64,000 nt of DNA from Stromatinia cepivora (taxonomy: Eukaryota > Ascomycota > Leotiomycetes > Helotiales > Sclerotiniaceae): NCBI GenBank assembly GCA_014898415.1, contig RCTD01000014.1, positions 310,001 through 374,000 on the forward strand, read 5' to 3'. The notes beneath the pieces were generated by a model. It was given only the letters and a program-made list of their open reading frames with translations. It was not told the origin of the DNA and did not search any database. Positions 10,788 through 22,100 of the stretch are shown here, piece after piece. The first letter of the stretch is position 1. Each line of letters starts with the position of its first letter. Both the position numbers and the translations under genes were made by a program.

Positions 10788-13700
10788 CTAAAGAAATACC
10801 CCACCACTGTCCCCCATCCCACTAACATTTGTTGCACCTCCAATCCCATCCTCACTCATACTTCCACCCGCCAAAGTCCCCACACTAGCTATTCTCCTAC
10901 GTCTACTACTCAAAAACAAATCCACCATCTGTTTACTGCCCAACTGTAATTGCTGTTGATCCACACCTAACCCACCATTCGGACCCATCAAACCACAGCC
11001 CTCAACCCCATAACCATCATCTGGTCCTTCTACCCTCTCATTTTCTCTTCCTCCCGCTCTTACTCTCGTCCTCCCAATTCCAGATCCAGTTCCATTCGCA
11101 CTTCCCAACCCCGCACTCCCAAACTGTCTCTCAACCGCCGCTCCAATCCCCGTGCCTGGACTACTCTGCGGCGTGTAATTATACATAGGTCTCCCAGATC
11201 TCCCAGACCTCTTAACTAATTTTGCCGGACTAGTGTTGCAACCTTGATTCGCACTCGCACTCGTATCGAAACTCTTAACACTTCTTATACTCTTAGAACT
11301 TCTCAATGTTGCATTCGAGACATTTCGTTTATGAAGCACATTGCGATTACTAGCGCTTTGGCTTTCCGCACCATGATTGGGGGTTGTTGGTGCACTTCTT
11401 AAAGTTGCAGACGAGAGTCGTTTTTGCAAGACGTTGCGACCATTTACGTTATGATTCTGAGTCTGAGCGACGGAACCCGGGGTGGTTGGTGCGTATTGAG
11501 AAGTCGAGGTACTTTTCAGACTTGTCTTGCTTTGCGTTGGTCTTAATGTCGATCTAAGGGGGATAGGGGGTGGTAGTGGTGGTGCAGGAGGAATGACAAA
11601 TGATTTATTATTCTCGACATATGCATTTTCAGCCAAAGATGTCGTGGAGCGATTTTTCAATATTGGTTTCAGAAGAACTTGGCCATTACCTGAAAGAAGA
11701 TTTTGTTGAACTAGACCAAGCGGCTGTTTGCCGACAGGCAGCTTTTTCTGCGCAATATCCGTATCATCATCAGCCATCTGCGCGTATTCTCTCCTATGCG
11801 CAATGTGATATGGACTTGGCATCGTTGGCGTGGATGATAATGAACGTTCAATGTTACTAACGCTGACTCGATCCTTGCCTTCTGGTCTTTCCAATCTCGC
11901 GACTTCGGATGACATCCATTTTTTCCATTCAACCGAGCCTCCGGAATTATCACCTCGTTGCCTGGGATGAGTTGGACGATAGGTGGTGCTATTGATAATG
12001 ATAGCACCACCAGCACTCGGGCTATCGACAGGTAATGACGGCATTCGTACATTTGCGAGTGGTACAGAGGAATTACTACTCATAGCCTCGGAAAGATTAC
12101 GGCCAACACTTCGAGAGTAAACACTCTCACTGTAGGCATCATCATCTACCGGCGCCATTTTCACTTTGGCTAAACCATGAGCTGTTGTTTGGAGTATGTT
12201 TCGAACCGGCGACCCTCTTCTAGCCATGGAGTCATCGCTGGCAATGGCAGAATTGTCACTTCCCGCCAGCGCTCGACGATATGGACTTGTATTTCCGACC
12301 CTGACTATTTTAAAGGTTGAGCCTCCGAAGAATGTAGACCTTGCCTCACGGATAACCTTTGTGCTTGGTACTATGGGATCGTCACGTTGGGCAACTTGCT
12401 GCGGAGTGAGACCTGATGGATCTTGCACAGGGGAATATAGGGCATCGATATTGGCTAAGACACGTCCCTGTGCAGACTCTGAACTATGCACATTGCCTCG
12501 TTGGTCGAAGGAGCTGCCATGGTTAGATTCTGGGTGTGATGAAAACACATCGTCTTGGTTTTGAAGTTGCTTATCATACAACGGTAAATCTGCAGAATTG
12601 AATTGATGCGCGCCGCCAACTGCCTGATCAAAAAGATCTTCAGTCCTATCAGTGAAGCCAACATTATTTGAATGGTATACTTGAGGATGCTGATTTTGAC
12701 CTTGATTGCTCGGGTCGCAGTCCGGAGGTACTTGTCGGATCCATGGCTTGGACTGTGAGAGAGGATTGGTAAAGGAGCTACTACGTCTAGGGGCTTTCTC
12801 GGCTCTGAGAGTAGCGGTAATGGCTTTCTTTGACTTTGCGAGTATTGCTTCTGGGCTGTTCTCGTCGAGACGCTTCATCAAAGCAGAGCAAAGTCTAGCG
12901 CTGTCCACGCCTCCTGGTCTAATTGGTTGGGCATGACCGGGGCGATGAAATGCAGGACAGGCCGGATGTTGATTCTTTACATTTGGGCGATGAAAAGCTG
13001 CTTTAGAGATATGTGTACCCGATTCATTAATAATAGAAAGTCTTTGATCTCTGCTAGGTGGAGGACGTAACCCTTGACTCGTGACCGTATTGTTTGCCGT
13101 GCTATTGGTCCAACTTGTTACTCTGGACTTTTCATCACTATTGTCGCTTCGGAAGCTGCGAATACTACCACTTTGCGACCTGAGCCTCTGACTTGAAGCA
13201 ATAGCACGTAATGATGGGACACGGGCCGCTACATGAGCAAATGCAGCCTCATCGGGTCTAGGAATATCGAGAAACGACTCATGATCTGGTGATAATTGTC
13301 CCGCATATGCTCGGACATGAGTTTCAATAGCCTCCACCTGCTGGTTGGGAATAACGACGGGCTCTTCCTTGCTGCGTCCAAAGACTTTCCGCAATTTACT
13401 CTTCAATCCCTGGGATACTTTACGAGCTTTGGCCCTCAGTCCACCTTCCCTTATGGATTCTGCCGAATCGAATGTCGCTGCAGAATTTCCGCTGCTACTC
13501 CTAACCGACTTTCGAAAAGGCTTTTCTTGTCGTTGTGCTTTTGATCTGAAAAGGAAAGACGGCTGCTCCCGAAGTCTTTGCTGAGTGGCTTGGGCAAAAA
13601 ACCTATCTCTGGCCATTTGAACGGCATCATCGTTTCTTTCGGATGATGTGGAAGACTTGAAGTAGTCTCGTCCTCCTCGGAGAAAGCTCATTGATTTGGG

Positions 13701-14411
13701 AGCTCGCAGGAGAGCATCATTTTCTTGAGTACGCGGAGCGGATGAATAATTAGTGCGGTCAGGGCTACCATTACTGTAGAAGACGTTGGATGGCGCCGAC
13801 AAGGGGCTAAACATGGACTTTGACTTTCTGATCCGCCGATAAGAAGATGGTGTTGAGGCTACATCATCCTCTTGTGTATAATATTCATCGAAAGCTAAGT
13901 TTGTAACGTAATTATGAGCGGCATAGTCCCGAACAGGTGCCTTGCCAATTGAAGCCTTGCCAATTGAAGAAGAACGACTTGGTGGACGATATGCTGCTGG
14001 GACCGGAGCATTCGTGGTCATCGCAATAGGCCTTAAGGTAGCAGTACTTGGCTTATGGGTCAATGCTGGAGATTCCGTTCTTTTTCCTGTCGACTGACGC
14101 CTTTTGACTGCATTGGGCCCTGCAAACCTGACACTTTGCTGACGTTTGGGTCCTGTGTTATCAAGATTTGTATAACTATTTTGCTGACTCGAACGCGACT
14201 GGTTCTCCTGGTTTGTACTGTTGTTTCGTGAAAGCCCAATCATGTTTCCATAAGTAGTGCCGTTCCTTTCTTGGGCTCGATTGAAAGCATACATTGCTGC
14301 GGCATGAGCATGCATACGAGACTCTTCAGGGTCGACAGGATCGTGTTTTGGGTAGGCTGATGATGTTGATTTGCTTCGACTAGGTCGACTAGAACTGTTT
14401 CGCCGGAGCAT
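10788..14411 (-). CDS. Large Ser-rich, mostly disordered protein of unknown function (1207 aa)
   Basis: One uninterrupted frame of 1207 codons from ATG at 14411. I do not recognise the family. Residues 1-35 are basic and Ser-rich, followed by a short His/Ala segment (about 30-45). A very basic amphipathic patch at about 329-346 (SQGLKSKLRKVFGRSK) could bind acidic membranes. A more ordered stretch after it contains ESFLDIPRPDEAAF. A proline run (PPAPPLPPPIPL) lies near 940, a possible SH3 or profilin ligand. Two imperfect copies of a motif like NVLxKR..SATLRS follow, and the C-terminus is Gly-rich. There are no membrane segments or catalytic motifs. A length of 1207 codons without a stop, and no comparable antisense frame, make it a real gene. 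A scaffold or cytoskeletal or polarity adaptor is conceivable but only a guess. Confidence 0.85.
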   Translation of the reverse strand: MLRRNSSSRPSRSKSTSSAYPKHDPVDPEESRMHAHAAAMYAFNRAQERNGTTYGNMIGLSRNNSTNQENQSRSSQQNSYTNLDNTGPKRQQSVRFAGPNAVKRRQSTGKRTESPALTHKPSTATLRPIAMTTNAPVPAAYRPPSRSSSIGKASIGKAPVRDYAAHNYVTNLAFDEYYTQEDDVASTPSSYRRIRKSKSMFSPLSAPSNVFYSNGSPDRTNYSSAPRTQENDALLRAPKSMSFLRGGRDYFKSSTSSERNDDAVQMARDRFFAQATQQRLREQPSFLFRSKAQRQEKPFRKSVRSSSGNSAATFDSAESIREGGLRAKARKVSQGLKSKLRKVFGRSKEEPVVIPNQQVEAIETHVRAYAGQLSPDHESFLDIPRPDEAAFAHVAARVPSLRAIASSQRLRSQSGSIRSFRSDNSDEKSRVTSWTNSTANNTVTSQGLRPPPSRDQRLSIINESGTHISKAAFHRPNVKNQHPACPAFHRPGHAQPIRPGGVDSARLCSALMKRLDENSPEAILAKSKKAITATLRAEKAPRRSSSFTNPLSQSKPWIRQVPPDCDPSNQGQNQHPQVYHSNNVGFTDRTEDLFDQAVGGAHQFNSADLPLYDKQLQNQDDVFSSHPESNHGSSFDQRGNVHSSESAQGRVLANIDALYSPVQDPSGLTPQQVAQRDDPIVPSTKVIREARSTFFGGSTFKIVRVGNTSPYRRALAGSDNSAIASDDSMARRGSPVRNILQTTAHGLAKVKMAPVDDDAYSESVYSRSVGRNLSEAMSSNSSVPLANVRMPSLPVDSPSAGGAIIINSTTYRPTHPRQRGDNSGGSVEWKKWMSSEVARLERPEGKDRVSVSNIERSLSSTPTMPSPYHIAHRREYAQMADDDTDIAQKKLPVGKQPLGLVQQNLLSGNGQVLLKPILKNRSTTSLAENAYVENNKSFVIPPAPPLPPPIPLRSTLRPTQSKTSLKSTSTSQYAPTTPGSVAQTQNHNVNGRNVLQKRLSSATLRSAPTTPNHGAESQSASNRNVLHKRNVSNATLRSSKSIRSVKSFDTSASANQGCNTSPAKLVKRSGRSGRPMYNYTPQSSPGTGIGAAVERQFGSAGLGSANGTGSGIGRTRVRAGGRENERVEGPDDGYGVEGCGLMGPNGGLGVDQQQLQLGSKQMVDLFLSSRRRRIASVGTLAGGSMSEDGIGGATNVSGMGDSGGVFL

Positions 14412-14981
14412 ATCCCTTATGCAATGCTTACAAAATGAGGTAAACTTGAATGAATCGAAATTAAATGCGTGATACAGCTATTACATGCATGCATGTATTA
14501 ACCAAAAGTTGATTGAACCAAAAATTTGTGAATGAACGACTTTCAACAGAAGACGAGACACGATATTTGAAGGATGGTAAGATGACTGGACCATGCGAGG
14601 GAAGGGAAGAGCTCTTTCCATCAACGCTGGTTGAGGAAAGAGCCATGGAGACAATAGTCGCCGGCGACTGCTTTCAACCACTCTCAATAAACACATTTGG
14701 GAAGTCACCGCATCAGATATTGTCACAAAATGCATGCTATTATTAGAAGGAATGAGTTGATACAATTTAATATAAATACTGGTCTATTAAGTCTTACGAC
14801 GCGAGACCCCCTAATGTTCCTAGACGTAGACGCAATGAAAAACCCTGTAATCAAAAGATACATATGGAGACATCCATCCGGCTCCAACCCATAACCATCA
14901 TAACAAACTGAAAGGAAATAGTGAAGGACCATGTCCTTCAAGATCTATGCCAAAATATGTGGCATCAAGATGCATCTAAAT
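14412..14981. other. Intergenic between the 1207-residue gene and the protease gene
   Basis: About 570 bp holding the promoter of the gene starting at 14411 (minus) and the 3' end of the protease gene. Several overlapping short frames on both strands, none with recognisable content. Confidence 0.4.
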
Positions 14982-16814
14982 CTAAGAGCTAAACTCCTCG
15001 AAAAATTCGCTGATCTCCTCATCGACCATCTTTTGAATCTTCTTGGAAAGCTTCTCGGTCTTGGAGATGATAGACTCACCGCCCTTAACAACCTTACCAG
15101 AGAGCATGTTGAAGTCATTCTCGATGGCCTTCTCCAATAGCTCAACAGTGGTTGGAACTTGCTTGGATGCCTTAACAGCGTATCCACCAGCCTTGATGAT
15201 AGAGGTGTAGTTGGAAGATCCACCACCGTTCCATGCAAGGATGTTCTTGGTGTTGGATGGAACATCAGAAAGAGCACCCTCAGTTGCAATAGAGAGGATA
15301 TTCTCCTTCATCTTCTTGGGGGTAATCTCAGCAACTGCGTAGGCAGAGTCACTAGATGGTTGAAGAGAAAGGTAGTAGGCCAAGAGACCACAGACGTGGG
15401 GAGAGGCCATGGAAGTACCAGAGATGGTGTTGACGGCATATTTGCTGCCAATCCAGGTTGAGAGAATGCTCAAACCAGGAGCAAAGATATCGTTGCAAGT
15501 ACCGTAGTTGGAGAAGTAGGCACGGGAATCATCGACACCGGTAGCACCGACAGTGATGGCGTTCTCGGCAGCAGCTGGGGAGTAGTTGCAAGAATCGGCG
15601 TTATCGTTACCAGCGGCGACTGCAAAGTGAATACCAGCAGCAACGGCGCCGTTAACAGCACGATCAAGAGCAGGAGACTTGCCACCACCAAGGGACATGT
15701 TGGCAACAGAGCCCTTGAAGCCCTTCTTGCCCTCCTTAACCTTTTCAGTGTGGGAGTTGGCAGCCCATTCAACACCCTTTACAACATCTGCCATGGTACC
15801 AGAGCCATTGGATCTGAGTACCTTAACGGCATAGACATTGGCCTTCTTGGCAACACCATATTTCTTACCAGCGACGGTACCGGAGCAGTGAGTTCCGTGT
15901 CCGTTTCCATCCTCATCAGCATCGCCAGCTGGGATAGTCTTGCCCCAGTGTGCACGACCTTCGAAATCAACGTGTTCAGTGTTGGTTCCGGTGTCAATAA
16001 CGTAGGCATCGACTCCCTCGCCCGCATCAGCGGCATACAAGTATTTGTTGAATGTGCTGAAGCCCAAGCTATCTCTGTGGGAGATACGAGCCAAACCCCA
16101 AGGGGCATTCTTCTCGACCTCGCCCTCGCTATCCCCTAATGTATGTACGACGGAATCTTTCTCAACATATTCGACCTGCAAGAGTATTGATTAGCATAAC
16201 TTGTTGCGTAAATTGAATAGACCAAGAGTTGAAGACGATGAGCCATCACGTGCGAGCTTGCCGCTTACGTGTGTACCAAGAAGGTTGAGTAAACAACAAT
16301 GGGCATCTCAGGCCTTTGTTGGTAGCATCGAGATAAGGGGAAATTATCAAGATAAGGGTAGTTTTCATCCATTTGGAAACGAAATTGAAGGTAGAAAGCA
16401 CGCAATCGGGGCGGAACGAGAAGAAGGGGTTGTACTTACATCAGGGTGTCTTCGGACCTCTTCAATGACCGAGTCATCAAAGTGACCTGAGTAACCCAGG
16501 AAGTCACCGGCAATGTTGTATGTGTGCTTGAGACCCTCGAAGATATCGGTGGTAATAGGGAATTGTCCTCTCTTTCGGAGCTCGGTTCGTTGAGCTTCAC
16601 CGGTTGAGTGGATGTCTTGAACCCAGCTGTGATGCTCACTGGCAGATGCCTCGGTGACGTGCTTCTTGAATACGACAATGTAGGAGTCTGGAACCTCTAC
16701 AGAGTTTGCTGATGAAAGGAGAGGAGCAACACCTTCGTGAATGGTTTCAGTGCTGAATGTTGGCGCTGAAGAAGCCAACAGCGGCAAAAGCGACAAGCTG
16801 ACGAGCCCACGCAT
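14982..16814 (-). CDS. prb1: Vacuolar subtilisin-type serine protease (cerevisin/PepC/Alp2 family)
   Basis: Exon 1 is 16440-16814 (125 codons) and exon 2 is 14982-16175, giving 522 residues. The intron has GTAAGT donor and CAG acceptor. Residues 1-16 form a signal peptide (LVSLSLLPLLASSAP), then comes an inhibitor-I9 propeptide to about residue 140 (SYIVVFKKHV at its start). In the S8A catalytic domain the triad is D186 (YVIDTGTN), H218 (GHGTHCSG) and S380 (SGTSMASPH), with oxyanion Asn near 315 (AAGNDN). The domain order and roughly 100-residue C-terminal Glu/Lys-rich extension match the fungal vacuolar protease B group rather than secreted proteinase K. The family matures in the vacuole, degrades proteins during starvation and autophagy, and includes known fungal allergens. 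The splice keeps the segment RRHPD-VEYVEKDS intact, which supports the model. Confidence 0.95.
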
Positions 16815-19148
16815 TATGAATAGATGAGATAAGAAGCTAATGATCTGCGTGCGACTTTCAATGAAAGAGAAAACAAAGACTTTATGTGAAGATTGATTGA
16901 ATATCTAGAGATAATAAACTTGATGGATGAAGAACAGTTATTAAAGCTGTCTTCGAGAGATAGTATTGATGAAAGAAAGAAGGAGGAGATGGTGATGGAG
17001 GGTGCGAGAGTTATTGATGTACTGCGAAGCTCGGGGAACCGACAAAGGTGCACTAGGCAACTACGGGGCGATGCTCGTTTGGAACTAAACTACTTTTAGT
17101 ATTAGCGTCTTAGTTTATCAGTGACGATTCTCACGAATGGATCACGCAGACAAAAAGTTGGAGAAGCGATAAGAGAAGAGAGTGAAGAAAGGGAGGGAAA
17201 AGGGTGTGGGTGTTTTGGGTGTTTGGGTAAGAAAGCTGTCGTAGCTCTAGTAATTGATGAAGGTGTGAGGCAAATAAAGCAAATAAAGTGTATATCATGT
17301 ACGGAGTACAGCGTAAATAATGCAAAGGAATGGATAAAGATAAAATAATGGATCCTAGATCCTGTTTGGTCTTACTTGTCTAGTTCTAGTCTTTCTATCG
17401 GGTGGTTCTCCCCCGTACTTTTAGACCTTTTAGAACGGGAAGTTTAGATACCAATATGGATATGAGGTATCGTGATGGATAATCGTGTTATCTTTGATTA
17501 TGATGATGAGGATGTTAGTGAAACGAAATGCTGTACAATTATATGGGAAATGTAATAAGATGGCGGTTATTCCAAAGGTGCATTTTTTAATCTATCCATG
17601 GAAATGAAGATCTCTTAATGTGATTTGTACCGCGGTAATATGTATCTAAGTAAGCCGCTCCTTTGAATCATCGAATAGGAAGAAACGATCCGCGGGTTTT
17701 AAAGCAAACTTTCCAGTCATGCAGCTTTTCGAGCTCCCATTATTCCAACTTGAGGCTACCAACAGCTTGCGCTTGCACTCAGGGTCTTGGTGTCTTGGTC
17801 CCATACGTCTCTAGCTATCTAGCTATCTAGCTAACCAGGTACCGTACCTAGTACTTACTTATTATTATTAAGCTGGCTGGGTCTCCACATCTTACGAGTA
17901 ATGAATGCATCATTCAGGTACGAGAAGCAGCGGAACTCGGGGTCAATCAACATATCACATATCTACCAATACCGAAACAATGCCTAGTACTAGATAGCTG
18001 TTCGAACAACAAGGCGGTGTCATTTATCATACTTTCCAGTTTCATTCGGTGTGGCTTTCGTAATGATGTGATTGATCATTGATAGCAGTATTACTGGAAA
18101 TTAAAGCAATCCACCACAACTCGTCAATTCATTCGGTGTGGCTTTCTTCATGATTGATTATTGATAGCAGTGTTACAGCAAAGAAATCCACACGATCAAA
18201 TTGAAACGGTCAGCCTCGCACGAGACCATTCAAAGATATGCAATCCAGTCATCGCATACCTCCTAACCTCCTATCTATCCTTCCTTCTTTTCTTTTCTTC
18301 CTTCCTATTACCCGTATTAGCTGTATGTCTCTATATCTAATATTTTTAAATTCACACCCCCTCCCCAAGTGAGACAGTCTCCGCATGATTTCGATCACTT
18401 ATTTCTATCAATATTTCAATAATCATAACTAGTGATTGAGTCAGAAGCGCTGAGCATGTGTCAACGCACATTCCCTCTGGCTTCCGGCTTCGGGCTGATG
18501 CTCGATACTCCGTAAAGTTTACACGTGATTATTTCATTGATAGCTCATAGCTCCGAAAGGGGGTTTCTATATGGCTTCCGGAATGGTAAACCAGAAATTG
18601 TTTCACGACCATGACTTTTGAACTTCGATGCAAACGGATATTCTAAAACTCGCAATCTTCGAGAAGAGACGTTAACACTTGATCTTCGTAGATTTTTTTC
18701 TCTCTTAAAACATGGCTCACCATACAAATTTAGGCACTAGTTTTGAGGCTACAACTTTTAAGCTGGCGAGGTCATTGATGATAATGTACATAAGGCTGAC
18801 ACCATGAAATTGAGTGAATAGCAACAGTTTGGAGCAATCTACAATGAACTCATGGTAATTTGGCAGTTGAAATACCTCTCACTGAATCTGCTATCTATTT
18901 CCTCACTTTTCTTCCAAGTATCAAAATTGGCCGTCAACAAGGTTTCCTGTATCCCCACTTCGCGTACCAGTATAGTATCAAACAAAGCCCAACTTCGACG
19001 AAAGTCAACCTTGATCGCAACCTAGAATACAATATCTCAAAACAACACACGATTGAACGAAGTCCTTGAAAACCGGAGTGACTTCAATAACTAATGCGGG
19101 ACAGGCAGGAAGGTTGATCCCACAAGCTGGACATAGGCGGGGTGGAAT
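16815..19148. other. Intergenic region between divergent protease and BEACH genes
   Basis: About 2.3 kb that must contain both promoters. It holds two TACGGAGTA-type motifs (17300-17308 and 18506-18514), a tandem direct repeat (18043-18191), and pyrimidine-rich tracts near 18260-18310. Frames within it (for example 75 codons from 17121) lack protein-like features. Confidence 0.45.
18043..18191. repeat. Imperfect direct repeat, unit about 65-70 bp, two copies
   Basis: CATTCGGTGTGGCTTTC starts each copy (18043 and 18129). Each is followed by similar text including TGATTGAT, TTGATAGCAG and a TTACTGGAAA/TTACAGCAAA stretch. The second copy has lost several bases. A local tandem duplication; no function inferred. 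Confidence 0.7.
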
Positions 19149-22100
19149 ATGTCGACACGAGGCCGAAGACATCGCTCGTCGACTGCGGCTTCAACTCCAC
19201 CTGAAGCAACCAAAGCTACCGCAGAACTACAAATTCTTCTAGATGATTTGTCTACGGGCCTCCAAAAGCGTGTCGAAGATGCATATCCGGATCTGCCATC
19301 AATTGCTGAACAAGTTCAGGCTATTCGAGTCTTTTTAATCGCATCCTCGCAAACATCGCGATCAAAAGATGACTTTCGACATCTTCATGGATATCGAATT
19401 TTGTTGAGCACCCTTCGAGCGTTTTCAGGATTTTATCACCCTTTCAAAAGGAATCAGCAGGATAAAGTTCGACTCTTCGACCTTCTCGAAAACATATTGG
19501 GGGTGTTGACACAAACATTTCGGGATCATTATGGGAATAGGAGATATTTCAAGCGTCGAGTCGAGGGAGGAGGATGGGCAGCTTTAGAGCAAATAATAGC
19601 TAGCACTGGTATCGGTGGTAGTGAGTCAGATATATGGACTGAAGCGCAACTTTTTGGGCGGCTTCTTGCATTCGCTTTGGACGACAAAAGGTTGGAGACT
19701 TTATGTCAAATTGCCGCTGAATACCATCCGTCAAGAATCGAGTCAAACGATCTCGCAATATCCGAGGATGTCAAAGACACGCCAAGTGTATCCCAAGATT
19801 CAGAGCCTGAGCCCGAAAACATCAAGAACGATGAAGAAATTCTCAAATTGGTGGAGACTCGTTTACAAGCCATCCTGCGCGAGAGCTCCTTGCTACATCA
19901 TGCAGATATTGTTCCAGTTATTATTGACTTCTGGAAGACCATACCTCGAGTACCCAACGTACCGGTAAATCCAGCTGCATTGGTGGTTATTCTAACGTTG
20001 TCAAAAATTTCTTCAATCTCAAATCACAGTTTGTTGGCTTTGCATTCGACAGGAGTATTATCTACTCTGCTTCCGCTTGCTTTCGATAATGATTCTCCCT
20101 TTGCTACCACCGAGAGAAAGACCGTTGAAAACTTGTGCGGTTCTTTAATGTCTCTAGGTATTAGCTCCTTGAATGATGCCCAATATCTAGTGTCTAGCCA
20201 GTCTCCCATTGCTAGCGAATTCTTGCTTCGTACGATGAAGAAATCTCACACCCCTTCATACATCCAATTTGACCTTTCTTTAAATGGATTTGCGTCAATA
20301 GAACTCCCCACTCTAGCAAGGTCTTTTCCACCTCCCTCGACAGTGGGAGGCTATACATTCACAGCTTGGATATTCGTGGATAAATTTGATCCAAATTCTC
20401 ATACAACTATCTTCGGAGCCTATGATGAGACTCAGACCTGTTTTCTGCTGGCGTATCTTGAGCAGGATACTCACAATTTTATTTTGCAAACATCAATTTC
20501 CTCGTCGCGACCTAGTGTCAGGTTCAAGTCGACAACTTTTCAAGAGCGCCGTTGGTATCATATTGCAATAGTGCATCGACGTCCTAGAACGATGACTTCG
20601 AGTAAAGCAATTCTTTATGTCGATGGAGAATTCGCGGAGCAAGTCAAATGTCAATATCCGGCTCCTCCGCCACTTGCGAATGCTAGCACAGATAGTTTTG
20701 CCTCCTTCACCTCAACTAGTGCGAAGACACATCCAGTCCAGGCATTCCTTGGAACTCCACAGGATCTTTCTACTCGCCTCGGGCGCGGTGTTGTCTTTTC
20801 TCGTTGGTCTTTGGCTTCAGCACATCTTATTGAGGATGTGATTAGCGATGATTTGGTAGCTGTTTACTATCGTTTAGGGCCACGATACAATGGAAATTTT
20901 CAAGACTGTATGGGATCGTTCCAAACGTATGAGGCTTCTGCAGCTTTGGGAATGCGCCAGGAGCTCATGCATCCAGGAAAAGAAGAAAATTCGGATATCC
21001 TCAACGCTATACGTGGAAAGGCTAGTGTATTAGTACCGGAGTCTCGTATCATACTAAGTATTCTGCCCACTGCTATTCTGGGAGAGGAAGACCGGCTCAA
21101 AGGACCGGAGTCTCAACTTTTAAGGGGACTAAATCGGACAGCCTCGAACAACTTATTCCAATTTACACACAATAGTGGCACCTCCGTGGCTATCAATGGA
21201 TCTACTCCCGCTATCAATGAAGCGTTGACTAGGGCCCATGGCACTGCAATTCTAACAGGAGAGCCGGTCGTTATTGTTCCACAAGCTTTGGATGATGCTA
21301 TGTGGAGGCTGGGAGGGTTCACCGCAATTGGACTGAAGCTAGTCGAAGCCGCCAACACAAAAGAAAGTATTGTTCGAGCCGTCGAAAATCTATTTGAGAG
21401 CATTAACGCAAGTTGGCGTAACAGCGAGGCTATGGAGCGAGAGAATGGTTACGCAATACTGGGCGCACTTCTTCGTGGCAAGATGGGTGCCGGAACGGTC
21501 ATTTCGACAAGGACGGGTGGCTCCGGCAACACAAATATGAGCGAAGACGATCGCGACAAACTTGGTTTTCAATTGCTGAGCTTGGTACTGGATTTCGTTG
21601 GCTATAGCCACGAGGCACCCGAGGAATCATTTATAATAAACCCCCTTGCATATCGGATACTACTTGTTGACTTTGATATGTGGCGGAAGACTGCTTCAAT
21701 CACTCAACGGTTATATTATAAACAGTTCATTACGTTTGGTGTTAACAGCAAATATCACGAGTTCAATTCCCGACGTCTATTCCGAATGCGTAAGTTTGTT
21801 GTACGTGCTCGCGATGATTGGCCTGGCTAATTCTCTGCAGGAATCGTGAAAAGATTTCTTGATGCTCTGAAAGCTGAATTATTCCCTGTGGATGTGTTTC
21901 CTTCTTTCATGGAAGCACTCACAAGTTTAGTGAAATGCAATATGACAGCCGAAGTCTTCCGCTCTCTTGCTCTTTTTATCACTTATGCATATCACAAGCC
22001 TACGAGTTCTGCTTCGAGAACCCCAAAGAATCCGGGATTGACGATTCCTATACGATCTGGCACAATATCAAGAGGTCCAAGAAGACCAACCATTAGCACT

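Noticed and set aside
15627..16139. 170-codon plus-strand frame opposite the protease exon
   Set aside because: It is the antisense shadow of a well-supported subtilase domain and has no motif of its own.
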